Of a DNA stretch of 64,000 nucleotides, positions 26,539 through 35,288 are shown one piece after another. The notes beneath the pieces are model-generated. The model did no database searches, had not been told where the DNA came from, and was given only the letters and a program-made list of their open reading frames with translations. The stretch comes from Flavobacteriales bacterium ALC-1 (GTDB taxonomy: Bacteria > Bacteroidota > Bacteroidia > Flavobacteriales > Flavobacteriaceae). Both the position numbers and the translations under genes were made by a program. The stretch covers positions 97,789 through 161,788 of the forward strand of contig ABHI01000005.1 in assembly GCA_000171875.1 (NCBI GenBank), written 5' to 3'. Positions within the stretch are counted from its first letter, which is position 1. The number at the start of each line of letters is the position of its first letter.

Positions 26539-27834
26539 TTAATTCTCCAAAACCTCACGCATAGCTTTGGCTTTAATTAAGCACTCCTCATACTCTTTTA
26601 ATGGATCACTTTTTGCCGTTATCGCTCCACCAACAGAATAAGAGATATACTTCTTCGATTCATTATATAAAATACTTCTAATGATTACATTAAAATCAAA
26701 ATCACCGTTAGGTGTAAAATAGCCTACAGATCCGGAGTACAAACCACGTTTTGTTTCCTCTAAGTCTTCAATAATTTTCATTGCTGAAATTTTAGGAGCT
26801 CCAGTCATACTTCCCATCGGAAATGTTGTTTTTATAATATCAACAGGGTTTGCCTCCTCATCTACTGTTGATGATATTGTAGATATCATTTGATGTACTT
26901 GTAAAAAGGAATACACCTTACACAGTTCTTCTACCTTTACACTTCCTTTTGTTGCTGTGTGTGACAAATCGTTCCGTACCAAATCTACTATCATTATATT
27001 TTCACTACGCTCCTTTTCATTTTTTGATAAATCATCTGCAAGCTTTATATCTTCTAATCTATTTGTTGAACGTTTTGCAGTTCCTTTTATAGGTTGCGAA
27101 ATAACCTTAGTCTCTACTTTTTTAATATAGCGCTCTGGTGAAGCAGATAATAGGTATTTGTCATTTGCCTTTAAAAATGTTGCAAACGGTGGTTTTGAAA
27201 TATCATTTAGTTTTTTAAATGTTTCTAAAGGATTGATTTCACTTTCCTCAGCAAAGAATTCTTGACAAAAATTGGCTTCATAAATATCACCTCTATGAAT
27301 ATGTGAAAGCATTGTATTTACTTTTTTGAAGTAGTCGTCTTTGTGGGTTCTGAGTTTTATTTTTATACCATTAGAGACCTTTCGACTAGGCTTAAGGTGA
27401 TGCTCAATATTTTTTAAATCGTCCAGAATCTCATTCTCTACCATTTTTAAATATTGAATTTCAACCTGATTATCCTTTATTAAAAAGAGTTTCTTTGGTT
27501 GAAAAAAGTATAAATCAGGGAAATCCAGACCATCATAATTTTGAGATTTTAAATGCTCAGTTGCGTTTTTTAAATCATAGGTGAGGTAACCAAAAATCCA
27601 ATCGCTTGTAGAGTCTTGATAATCCTCTAAGCGTTCGAAAGCATCAAAATAATCTGTCTTTAGAGAAGTGAAAGCATCTACGGCCAAAACAGCATCATAA
27701 TTACTATACAGATCTTCATGGTTATTAGAGTCAATCCATACAACGTCTTCAAATTGCTGGCTCCAATACAAGAGTTGCCCCTTAAAATCTTCTATACTTT
27801 TGGGTTGATGATAAATTGTAGTTCTCAATAGCAA
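26539..27834 (-). CDS. pabB: Aminodeoxychorismate synthase component I
   Basis: Chorismate-utilising enzyme that adds ammonia to chorismate to give 4-amino-4-deoxychorismate on the folate path. 431 residues. The PIKGT motif (248-252) has the lysine that marks PabB rather than anthranilate synthase TrpE (PIAGT). Other landmarks: HRGDIYEANFCQEF, LLSASPERYI, NEKERSENIMIVDLVRNDLSH, TTFPMGSMTGAPKISAMKII and SVGGAITAKSDPLKEYEEC. The amidotransferase subunit and the lyase are not beside it. Likely transcribed with tilS. Confidence 0.93.
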   Translation of the reverse strand: MLLRTTIYHQPKSIEDFKGQLLYWSQQFEDVVWIDSNNHEDLYSNYDAVLAVDAFTSLKTDYFDAFERLEDYQDSTSDWIFGYLTYDLKNATEHLKSQNYDGLDFPDLYFFQPKKLFLIKDNQVEIQYLKMVENEILDDLKNIEHHLKPSRKVSNGIKIKLRTHKDDYFKKVNTMLSHIHRGDIYEANFCQEFFAEESEINPLETFKKLNDISKPPFATFLKANDKYLLSASPERYIKKVETKVISQPIKGTAKRSTNRLEDIKLADDLSKNEKERSENIMIVDLVRNDLSHTATKGSVKVEELCKVYSFLQVHQMISTISSTVDEEANPVDIIKTTFPMGSMTGAPKISAMKIIEDLEETKRGLYSGSVGYFTPNGDFDFNVIIRSILYNESKKYISYSVGGAITAKSDPLKEYEECLIKAKAMREVLEN

Positions 27835-27992
27835 AATCTAATAAATGTAAAAATAAAGAGAATACTTTTTAATCACATCAAATTTGTATATTTCGTTCGA
27901 TTAATATTGTTTAATAGAACATATACTCTTCTTTTTTAATCACCATTGAGTCATTAAACATATATATACTCAATTTCAAAATATAATTACCT

Positions 27993-28883
27993 ATGCCTAT
28001 TCTAAAAAACGACTTATTAAAAATAGACATTAAGTCAACTGGTGCTGAACTCTGTGCTATAAATTCTGTTAAAAACAACACTGCTTTTCTATGGCATGCA
28101 GACCCAAACATTTGGGGTGGTCATGCCCCTAATTTATTTCCTGTTATCGGCTCAATGAAAAATGATAGTTATATATATGACGGAAAAATGTATCCTATGA
28201 CTAAACATGGGTTTGTAAGAAACAATGATAGTTTCATAATTAAAGATACTTCAGAAGCGCACATTTCATTTCTCTTAAGCTCTAACGAAGAGCTCCTAAA
28301 AATGTATCCCTTTAAATTTGAATTTGAGATTTCTTATGCTCTTAAAGAGAACATTTTAAATGTAGATCATACAATTAAAAATATGGATACAAAAACAATG
28401 TACTTTTCTTTAGGCGGACACCCTGCTTTTAACTGCCCATTAAATCCTAATGAAAAGTACACAGATTATTGTTTAGAGTTTGAAAAAGCTGAAAACTCAG
28501 AGTCTTACTTAGTTAATATGACTAATGGTCTTATCATCAATAAAACCAAACCTGCCTTTAACAATCCTAAAACAATTAATCTTCGTGAAGATTTATTTGA
28601 TGAAGATGCATTAATCTTTAAAGATTTAAAGTCTAAAAAAGTAACCTTAAAGCACAAAAATAAAGGACCTGTATTATCCATGAGATTTGATGATTTTCCT
28701 TATTTAGGTATTTGGGCAAAACCTAATGCACCGTATGTTTGTATAGAACCTTGGATTGGTATTGCGGATTCTGAGACTGCAAATCAGAGAATTGAAGATA
28801 AAGAAGGGATTATTGCTCTCAATGCTGGATTAATTTTTAATGCAAGCTATAACATTGAAATAGAGAAAAAGCATTTAGTGTAA
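27993..28883 (+). CDS. Aldose 1-epimerase family protein (LacX-like)
   Basis: 296 residues of the galactose-mutarotase fold, YeaD/LacX branch. Landmarks: ELCAINSVKNNTAFLWHADPNIWGGHAPNLFPVIGSM, MTKHGFVRN, a central FSLGGHPAFNCP with the catalytic His, and C-terminal YLGIWAKPNAPYVCIEPWIGIAD with the conserved Glu. It would interconvert sugar anomers; the sugar cannot be told. It is divergent from pabB, and the start is the first ATG after an AT-rich gap. Confidence 0.88.
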   Translation: MPILKNDLLKIDIKSTGAELCAINSVKNNTAFLWHADPNIWGGHAPNLFPVIGSMKNDSYIYDGKMYPMTKHGFVRNNDSFIIKDTSEAHISFLLSSNEELLKMYPFKFEFEISYALKENILNVDHTIKNMDTKTMYFSLGGHPAFNCPLNPNEKYTDYCLEFEKAENSESYLVNMTNGLIINKTKPAFNNPKTINLREDLFDEDALIFKDLKSKKVTLKHKNKGPVLSMRFDDFPYLGIWAKPNAPYVCIEPWIGIADSETANQRIEDKEGIIALNAGLIFNASYNIEIEKKHLV

Positions 28884-28898
28884 GTAGATTATAAATAG

Positions 28899-28906
28899 TA
28901 GCTTTG
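28899..28906 (+). promoter_or_regulatory. Candidate -7 element for the DEAD-box helicase gene
   Basis: TAGCTTTG fits the Bacteroidota -7 consensus TAnnTTTG. A weak -33 match (TTTA, 28874-28877) lies 21 bases upstream. Transcription would start near 28912, about a dozen bases before the GTG at 28924, supporting that start and a very short leader. Confidence 0.4.
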
Positions 28907-28923
28907 CAACTAAATTACGCACC

Positions 28924-30276
28924 GTGACTTTTAATGACTTAAATCTAAATACACCATTATATAATGCTTTAGACGATTTAGGCTTTGACACTCCTACTCC
29001 AATACAAGCGCAGTCTTTTAATGTTGTAGCTTCTGGCAAAGATGTTGTTGGTATCGCACAAACTGGTACTGGAAAGACACTAGCCTACATGCTTCCTATT
29101 TTAAGAAACTTAAAATATTCTCGGCAAGATAACCCTAGAGTTTTAGTTTTAGTACCAACTCGAGAATTGGTTGTACAAGTTGTTAGTGAGATTGAAAAGT
29201 TTTCTAAATACATAAACAATCGTGTGTTAGGTGTTTATGGTGGCACCAACATAAATACCCAAAAACAAGCAGTAGCTCAAGGTCAGGATATTATTGTGGC
29301 TACTCCAGGTCGTTTATATGATTTAGCAGTAAGTCGTGTTTTACAATTAAAATCGATTCAGAAGTTAGTGATTGATGAAGTTGATGTGATGCTCGATTTA
29401 GGGTTTAGACATCAATTGATGAATATTTTTGATATTCTTCCTCCTCGTCGTCAAAACATTATGTTTTCTGCGACCATGACTAAAGATGTAGATGAGTTAA
29501 TTACTGATTTTTTCATCAATCCTACTAAAATATCAATTGCGGTTTCTGGTACTCCATTAGAAAACATAAAACAAATACGCTATGATGTTCCTAATTTTTA
29601 TACCAAAGTAAATCTCTTAGAGGAGTTACTTCATGATACAAATGAATTTTCTAAGGTTTTAATATTTGTGGCTTATAAGCGAATGGCTGATCGTTTGTTT
29701 GATAAGTTAGAAGACATTTTCCCTGGTCAATCTTGCGTTATTCACTCAAACAAAACTCAAAACTATAGACTACGAAGTATTGAACAATTTAGAGCAGGTG
29801 AACATCGACTTTTAGTGGCTACAGATGTAATGGCCAGAGGTTTAGATATTGATAACATTACACATGTTATTAATTTTGACACCACGGATTATCCAGAAAA
29901 TTATATGCATAGAATTGGTAGGACTGGTCGTGCAGAAAAACAAGGGCGCACCATATTATTTTCTACTGAAGCTGAACAGGACGCTAGAGAACGTATTGAG
30001 GAATTAATGCAAATGCAAATTGAAACGTTTGTTATTCCTGAAAGTGTAGAAATTTCTACTGAACTCATTGAAGAAGAACGTCCACAAATTAGAGAACATT
30101 ACAATCCCACTAAACGACGTGATGAAGATGCACCAGGACCAGCTTTTCATGAAAAAAAGGAAAAAAATCAAAAAGAAAATTTAGGCGGTTCTTATCGACG
30201 AGAAATTGCCAAAAAATATAAAAAACCAAAAACTAGAGGTGATAAAAATTATAACAGAAGGAATAAGAAAAAGTAG
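28924..30276 (+). CDS. DEAD/DEAH-box RNA helicase
   Basis: 450 residues, starting at a GTG. Helicase motifs in order: Q motif (FDTPTPIQAQSF), Walker A AQTGTGKT, PTRELV, GG, TPGRL, motif II DEVD instead of DEAD, SATM, and in the second RecA domain FVAYKR, ATDVMARGLDID and HRIGRTGRAE. The C-terminus is a lysine/arginine-rich tail (KKYKKPKTRGDKNYNRRNKKK region) that would bind RNA, as in RhlE-like and cold-shock helicases. A role in ribosome assembly or RNA decay is likely. It is followed by a bidirectional hairpin terminator. Confidence 0.92.
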   Translation: MTFNDLNLNTPLYNALDDLGFDTPTPIQAQSFNVVASGKDVVGIAQTGTGKTLAYMLPILRNLKYSRQDNPRVLVLVPTRELVVQVVSEIEKFSKYINNRVLGVYGGTNINTQKQAVAQGQDIIVATPGRLYDLAVSRVLQLKSIQKLVIDEVDVMLDLGFRHQLMNIFDILPPRRQNIMFSATMTKDVDELITDFFINPTKISIAVSGTPLENIKQIRYDVPNFYTKVNLLEELLHDTNEFSKVLIFVAYKRMADRLFDKLEDIFPGQSCVIHSNKTQNYRLRSIEQFRAGEHRLLVATDVMARGLDIDNITHVINFDTTDYPENYMHRIGRTGRAEKQGRTILFSTEAEQDARERIEELMQMQIETFVIPESVEISTELIEEERPQIREHYNPTKRRDEDAPGPAFHEKKEKNQKENLGGSYRREIAKKYKKPKTRGDKNYNRRNKKK

Positions 30277-30292
30277 ATTACTTAACTTCGAT

Positions 30293-30326
30293 AAAAAAGC
30301 CACTTCAAAAATGAAGTGGCTTTATA
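30293..30326. terminator. Bidirectional terminator, helicase / peroxiredoxin
   Basis: Perfect nine-base stem AGCCACTTC (30298-30306) and GAAGTGGCT (30313-30321), six-base loop, with A-run before and T-run after. It serves both convergent genes. Confidence 0.85.
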
Positions 30327-30344
30327 TTTTTAAATCTCAACTAG

Positions 30345-30983
30345 TTAATTAACATGTTTTTCTAAAAATTCTGCAACACCTTCATGTGTAGCTTGCATAC
30401 CAGTTTTTCCTTTGTTCCAATTTGCTGGACAAACCTCACCATTTTCTTCTACAAATTGTAAAGCATCAACCATACGTAGTGCTTCATCAACATTTCTACC
30501 TAATGGTAAATCATTTACGATTTGATGACGTACAATACCTTCCTTATCAATTAAGAATAAACCTCTATAAGCGATTAATTCTCCTTCAGCTTGCAGCATA
30601 TCATTTTCATCATAAAAATAATCACCTGCTAAAACATCATAATTCTTAGAGATGGTTTTATTAGTGTCAGCTACTAATGGATATGTTACCCCTTTAATAC
30701 CTCCTTGATTCTTGTCCATTTGCAACCAACCAAAATGAGATTGTTCAGTATCCGTAGATACAGCAACAACTTCAGTGTTTCTAGATTTGAATTCTTCAAG
30801 TTTTTCTTGAAAAGCATGTAGCTCAGTTGGACAAACAAATGTGAAATCTTTAGGATAAAAGAATAAAACCACATGTTTTTTACCTATAAATTGATCTAAA
30901 GAATAATCCGTTACAAATTCTCTACCATTTACTACTGCTTGCGCATTAAATTGAGGTGCTTTTTTCCCTACTAATACTGCCAT
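30345..30983 (-). CDS. 2-Cys peroxiredoxin (AhpC/Prx1 type)
   Basis: 212 residues. Reduces hydrogen peroxide and organic peroxides. Peroxidatic Cys51 in DFTFVCPTE, STDTEQSHFGWLQMDKNQGG, and the resolving cysteine in NGEVCPANW near 170. The start is MAVLVGKKAP: the frame continues upstream to 31046, but that stretch contains the likely promoter (-7 element at 31023-31030), so the longer form is not used. The electron donor is not nearby. It adds to the peroxide defence seen with katG at 55858. Confidence 0.95.
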   Translation of the reverse strand: MAVLVGKKAPQFNAQAVVNGREFVTDYSLDQFIGKKHVVLFFYPKDFTFVCPTELHAFQEKLEEFKSRNTEVVAVSTDTEQSHFGWLQMDKNQGGIKGVTYPLVADTNKTISKNYDVLAGDYFYDENDMLQAEGELIAYRGLFLIDKEGIVRHQIVNDLPLGRNVDEALRMVDALQFVEENGEVCPANWNKGKTGMQATHEGVAEFLEKHVN

Positions 30984-31022
30984 TTTTAATATTTTTTTTA
31001 TGTTAAATTTAAAATTTGGCTG

Positions 31023-31054
31023 CAAAGATACATATACACCTAGCATTTAACAAT
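31023..31054 (-). promoter_or_regulatory. Promoter of the peroxiredoxin gene (Bacteroidota type)
   Basis: On the minus strand TATCTTTG (31023-31030) matches TAnnTTTG exactly. Twenty bases upstream is ATTG (31051-31054), close to the TTTG -33 element. The start of transcription would fall near 31016, giving a leader of about 33 bases before the ATG at 30983. Confidence 0.55.
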
Positions 31055-31087
31055 GATAAATGTTTTAAAAAAATATTAAAATATTAG

Positions 31088-32557
31088 CTATGCTAACTTA
31101 CCGGATAATTGTCTGATTTTTATTCTAAAAGCAGCAAAAAGCAACGTTGTAAATGGACTTAACCAGTTGAATATTGCGTAGAAAAAATACTCACCTACTC
31201 CAACACCTAATACACCACTTTGATAGGCACCACAAGTGTTCCAAGGAATAAGAACTGAAGTTACTGTACCTGAATCTTCAAGTGTTCTACTTAAATTTTC
31301 TGGTGCAAGCCCCTTATCCTCAAATGCTTTTTTAAACATTTTTCCAGGAATAACAATCGCCAAATACTGATCAGAAGCAATAGTATTTAAACCTAAACAA
31401 CTGATCACTGTGCTTGCAAATAATCCAAAAACTGTAGTCGCCACAGAAAGCAAAGCTTTAGTAATTCTTGCTAAGGCACCTATACCATCCATAATACCAC
31501 CAAATACCATTGCGCATACAATTAGGAAAATTGTCCATAACATGCCTTTCATACCACCAGAAGCGAATAAATCGTTTAATTTTTCATTATCTGTTGCAAT
31601 TGCTGTATCCGTAAGAATTGAATTTGAAATTGCAGAAAAACTAGAATCCGACAAGCCTTTTAATATTTCAGGCTGAAAAACTACAGCAAAAACTGCAGCC
31701 AAAATAACACCTGAAGCTAAAGCAACCAATGGCTTTGTTTTTAATAATATGAGTACAATTACTGCAGCTGGAACAAGGAATAGCCATGGTGTAATATTAA
31801 ATGTATCATCTATTGAAGCCAGTAAATTACTTATATCTGCATTTCCTGTTGGCTCGATTGTAGCACTAATAATTCCAAAAACGATTAATGTTACTATAAT
31901 AGTTGGCACTGTAGTATAAGCCATATATTTTATATGAGTAAACAAATCTGTACCTGCCATAGCCGGAGCTAAGTTAGTAGTATCACTTAATGGTGACATT
32001 TTATCCCCAAAATAAGCTCCGGATATTACTGCTCCTGCAATCATTCCTGGATTAATACCTAATGCAGTACCAATACCAACTAAAGCTATACCAACAGTAG
32101 CAGAGGTTGTCCAAGAACTTCCAGTAGCTATAGATATTACTGCAGCAATAATTACAGATGCTGGCAAAAATATTTCTGGACTTAAAACTTGTAGTCCATA
32201 ATAGACCATTGCTGGAATTACACCACTGATAAGCCAAGTACCAGCTAAAGCGCCAACTAAGAATAAAATCATAATTGGTATAAAGACGCTCTTTAAGTTT
32301 TCCCACACCTCTTGCACCATTATTAAAGGTGTTACTTTATTAAGTAAGCCGCCTATAAAAGCGACAAAACCACCCATAAGTAAGATGTATTGATTAGAAT
32401 ACTCACCAAACATTTCTCCATCAGCAAAGAAGATATTATAAGCTAATAGCCCCATTAAAATTACAACAGGAACAAGTGCTTCAAAAATATTAAGCTCTTT
32501 ATTGTCTATAATTTTTTGGTCTTCAATTTTAATTTCTGATAAATCGTCGTCTTGCAT
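31088..32557 (-). CDS. nhaC: Na+/H+ antiporter, NhaC family
   Basis: 489 residues, about twelve transmembrane helices. NhaC family features: ATGSSWTTSATVGIALVGIG, GAVISGAYFGDKMSPLSDTTNLAPAMAGTDLFTHIKYM and the C-terminal LEDSGTVTSVLIPWNTCGAYQSGVLGV. The conserved Asp residues in YFGDKMSPLSDTTN are present. It exports sodium in exchange for protons (some members exchange malate for lactate), which suits a marine cell. It is divergent from the gene at 32719. Confidence 0.92.
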   Translation of the reverse strand: MQDDDLSEIKIEDQKIIDNKELNIFEALVPVVILMGLLAYNIFFADGEMFGEYSNQYILLMGGFVAFIGGLLNKVTPLIMVQEVWENLKSVFIPIMILFLVGALAGTWLISGVIPAMVYYGLQVLSPEIFLPASVIIAAVISIATGSSWTTSATVGIALVGIGTALGINPGMIAGAVISGAYFGDKMSPLSDTTNLAPAMAGTDLFTHIKYMAYTTVPTIIVTLIVFGIISATIEPTGNADISNLLASIDDTFNITPWLFLVPAAVIVLILLKTKPLVALASGVILAAVFAVVFQPEILKGLSDSSFSAISNSILTDTAIATDNEKLNDLFASGGMKGMLWTIFLIVCAMVFGGIMDGIGALARITKALLSVATTVFGLFASTVISCLGLNTIASDQYLAIVIPGKMFKKAFEDKGLAPENLSRTLEDSGTVTSVLIPWNTCGAYQSGVLGVGVGEYFFYAIFNWLSPFTTLLFAAFRIKIRQLSGKLA

Positions 32558-32718
32558 TTTATTTAGTTTAGTTCTGTAATGTTACGATTTTGTAGAACCA
32601 TTTGCAAATCTGTTAAATCGTTGATTTGATTAGTTGCTGATTTGTATAATCGTTTTTCCTTTTGAGATATAGGTTCTGTGATATGAGGTTTTAATTGGCT
32701 ATTTTAGTCAACTAATTT

Positions 32719-33741
32719 ATGGATTCATTAACTCAAATTGTTTTAGGTGCTGCATGTGGTGAAGCAGTGCTTGGAAAAAAAATAGGAAACAAAGCCCTTT
32801 TGTTTGGTGCCATTGGTGGTACAATTCCAGATTTAGATGTCTTTATTGGCCCTTTATTTTATAAAAATGAAATAGACGCAATGCTCTTTCATCGTGGTTT
32901 TATGCATTCTATTTTGTTTTCAATATTTGGTGCTTTCTTGTTCGGTTGGTTGGTTCACAAATTATATAACACTGGCAAACGATTGCATACAACTTCTATA
33001 AATGATTGGACTAAATTATTCTTCTGGTCCTTATTTACACATCCGCTTTTAGATTGTTTTACACCTTATGGCACACAATTGTTTGCACCATTTTCTAACT
33101 ACCGCGTGGCATTTAACAATATAGCTGTAGCAGACCCAATGTATACAGCACCATTTTTAATATGTCTAATTATTTTGATGTTTTATAACCGAAGAAATGA
33201 TAAACGAAAGCTTTGGTTAAAAATAGGCATTGGTATTAGCTCTGTATATATGATATTTACTATTGGCAATAAAATTTATATTGATAGTGTATTTAAATCT
33301 TCTCTTTTAAAAAAAAGAATTGATTATTCTAGATTTAGTGTACAACCTTCAATTTTAAATAATATCCTTTGGTATGGTATTGCAGAAACTGAAGATAATT
33401 ATCATGTTGGGTTTTATTCACTATTTGATACATCTAATCATTTTTCTGACTGGGAAACGATTCCGAAAAAAAGAGATTTATCAAAAAAGAATTATAAAGA
33501 TTTAAAGAATTTGACTTGGTTTAGCAATGAGTTTTATAATGTTTTCAAAATCGATGAAAATAATTTTGAATATTATGATTTGCGGTATCCAATTTTAAAT
33601 GATTCAGAATCTAAAGCGCCAATCTTTGCATTAAAACTATTTAAAGATGGAGAGCGTATAAATATGAGGCCTTTTGAACCCAATACTGGTGATTTTGGTA
33701 AGGCAATTAAATTGCTTTGGGAGCGGTTAAAAGGTAATTAG
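32719..33741 (+). CDS. Membrane-bound metal-dependent hydrolase (YdjM/DUF457 type)
   Basis: 340 residues. The N-terminal half matches the YdjM family: MDSLTQIVLGAACGEAVLGKKIGNKA, GTIPDLDVF, FHRGFMHSILFSIFG, and FTHPLLDCFTPYGTQLFAPFS, with conserved Asp/His residues that probably bind a metal between five or so transmembrane helices. The C-terminal 130 residues are soluble and hold YRGIA-like WYGIAETEDNYHVGFYSLFD. Substrate unknown; some members are linked to DNA damage or phospholipid metabolism, but nothing here decides it. Confidence 0.85.
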   Translation: MDSLTQIVLGAACGEAVLGKKIGNKALLFGAIGGTIPDLDVFIGPLFYKNEIDAMLFHRGFMHSILFSIFGAFLFGWLVHKLYNTGKRLHTTSINDWTKLFFWSLFTHPLLDCFTPYGTQLFAPFSNYRVAFNNIAVADPMYTAPFLICLIILMFYNRRNDKRKLWLKIGIGISSVYMIFTIGNKIYIDSVFKSSLLKKRIDYSRFSVQPSILNNILWYGIAETEDNYHVGFYSLFDTSNHFSDWETIPKKRDLSKKNYKDLKNLTWFSNEFYNVFKIDENNFEYYDLRYPILNDSESKAPIFALKLFKDGERINMRPFEPNTGDFGKAIKLLWERLKGN

Positions 33742-33800
33742 TGTAACAATTTGTTTTTTTACTTCTCATTAGTATAACTAATCCAAAAAAAATAAGAAAC

Positions 33801-35264
33801 ATGAAAGGTTTGTTATCCATTATAATTTTTGTCTTAACTAGTAATTTGATTATAGGGCAACAAAATCAAAAGTGTCAAGAAGATTTTATTTGGCTTTCTA
33901 ACTACATAGAAAAGAATTTGCCGGCTTTTCAAAATGACATCACAAATAAAAATAAAGCCAAATACATAACGTTTAAGTCAGAAATAGAAGATCAAGTATC
34001 TAAAGCAAATACAGAAAAAAAGTGCTTTATTCCTTTAGTACGTTATACAGAATACTTTTTTGATAATCATACGCGATTAGTAAGTAATAACTCAATTGTA
34101 GTCGATGAAGAATCACAAGAAAGTATCCAAGAATTTAAGAATTCGGATATTTTTAAATCTACAGAACGAATTACTATAGATGCTGATTTGATAAGAGAAA
34201 AGTATCAGAAATATGGCAAAAATGAAGTAAGAGGTGTGTATAAAAGCAATGGCGGTGCTTATGAAGTTGTGGTGATGAATAAAGAGAGTGACAATAATCG
34301 TTATATAGGAGTTATTTTAAATTCTACATCGACTCTTTGGGAGCCAGGTATGGTGAAATTTGAATTAATTAAAACCAACGACAATCTATATGAAGCTTTT
34401 TATTATTACAGAAATCATTCAGTGGTTTACAGACCAAAAGAGGTTTTTAAAGATGGTGTATTGTCAGAAGGTTGGTTTAAAGCTGATACTAATGAAGATT
34501 CAGTTAAATCGAATAAAGAGATTAACACAACACCAAATTCATTATTCCATTTTGAGCAAATCAATGAAACAACAAACTATCTGTATTTGCAATCGTTTGA
34601 TGGAACTTTAAAACCTAGATATGATTCTTTATATAAAGCTATTAAACCAAAAATTAAAGCGTTACCAAATTTAATTATTGATATAAGAAATAATGGAGGT
34701 GGTAGTGATACTAATATTGAGTTTCTGCGTAATATGATGTACACAAATCCATATGAAGGTGGTCGTCAACAAATCTGGAATTCTGGGGCAGTAGTAAAAG
34801 CTTACGAAGACTTTTTAGCTAAAACTAAAGCTGAACCAGAGACGTATGGGAAAGGTACTATTAAATGGGTTAAAGGCATGTTGAAGATTCTAAGTAAAAA
34901 TAACAAAAACGCTTTTGTATATACCTCCGATAAAAAATATCCAATGAAGTTTAAATCTTTAGATTATCCTAAAAAAATTGTTGTTATTCAAGGTAGAAAT
35001 ACAGGTAGTACTGCTGAGAATGTTGTTATATCTGCTATGAATAGCGAAAAAACAACAACTATCGGTGATAACACAGGTGGTTATTTGGGTTACGGAAACA
35101 TTTTTGAGCATGTTTCTCCTTCTGGAAACTTTAAACTTTGGGCTTCTACAACTCAAAATGATTACAAAATGCAGTTTGAAGCTAATGGAATTCCGCCACA
35201 AATAAAGTTATCTAGCAATGTAGATTGGGTAGAAGAAGCTGTGAAAATACTAGAGCGTCAATGA
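33801..35264 (+). CDS. S41-family peptidase, secreted
   Basis: 487 residues. Signal peptide (cut after IIGQ, about residue 20). C-terminal S41 (tail-specific protease) core: NLIIDIRNNGGGSDTN (about 290-304), nucleophile Ser403 in GRNTGSTAENVV, and GDNTGGYLGYG. The PDZ domain usual in CtpA-type members is not apparent; instead the first 250 residues hold an unrecognised domain. Likely periplasmic or surface protease. The stop codon lies in the loop of a terminator hairpin. Confidence 0.88.
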   Translation: MKGLLSIIIFVLTSNLIIGQQNQKCQEDFIWLSNYIEKNLPAFQNDITNKNKAKYITFKSEIEDQVSKANTEKKCFIPLVRYTEYFFDNHTRLVSNNSIVVDEESQESIQEFKNSDIFKSTERITIDADLIREKYQKYGKNEVRGVYKSNGGAYEVVVMNKESDNNRYIGVILNSTSTLWEPGMVKFELIKTNDNLYEAFYYYRNHSVVYRPKEVFKDGVLSEGWFKADTNEDSVKSNKEINTTPNSLFHFEQINETTNYLYLQSFDGTLKPRYDSLYKAIKPKIKALPNLIIDIRNNGGGSDTNIEFLRNMMYTNPYEGGRQQIWNSGAVVKAYEDFLAKTKAEPETYGKGTIKWVKGMLKILSKNNKNAFVYTSDKKYPMKFKSLDYPKKIVVIQGRNTGSTAENVVISAMNSEKTTTIGDNTGGYLGYGNIFEHVSPSGNFKLWASTTQNDYKMQFEANGIPPQIKLSSNVDWVEEAVKILERQ

Positions 35265-35280
35265 TCCGCTCTAGTATTTT
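35244..35280. terminator. Bidirectional terminator overlapping the S41 peptidase stop
   Basis: Perfect 14-base arms AAAATACTAGAGCG (35244-35257) and CGCTCTAGTATTTT (35267-35280) with a nine-base loop that holds the TGA stop (35262-35264). It serves the convergent genes at 33801 and 35289. Confidence 0.85.
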
Positions 35281-35288
35281 ATATAAAA

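Noticed and set aside
30984..31046. Longer peroxiredoxin start at 31046
   Set aside because: The extra codons contain the probable promoter, and the protein family begins at MAVLVGKKAP.
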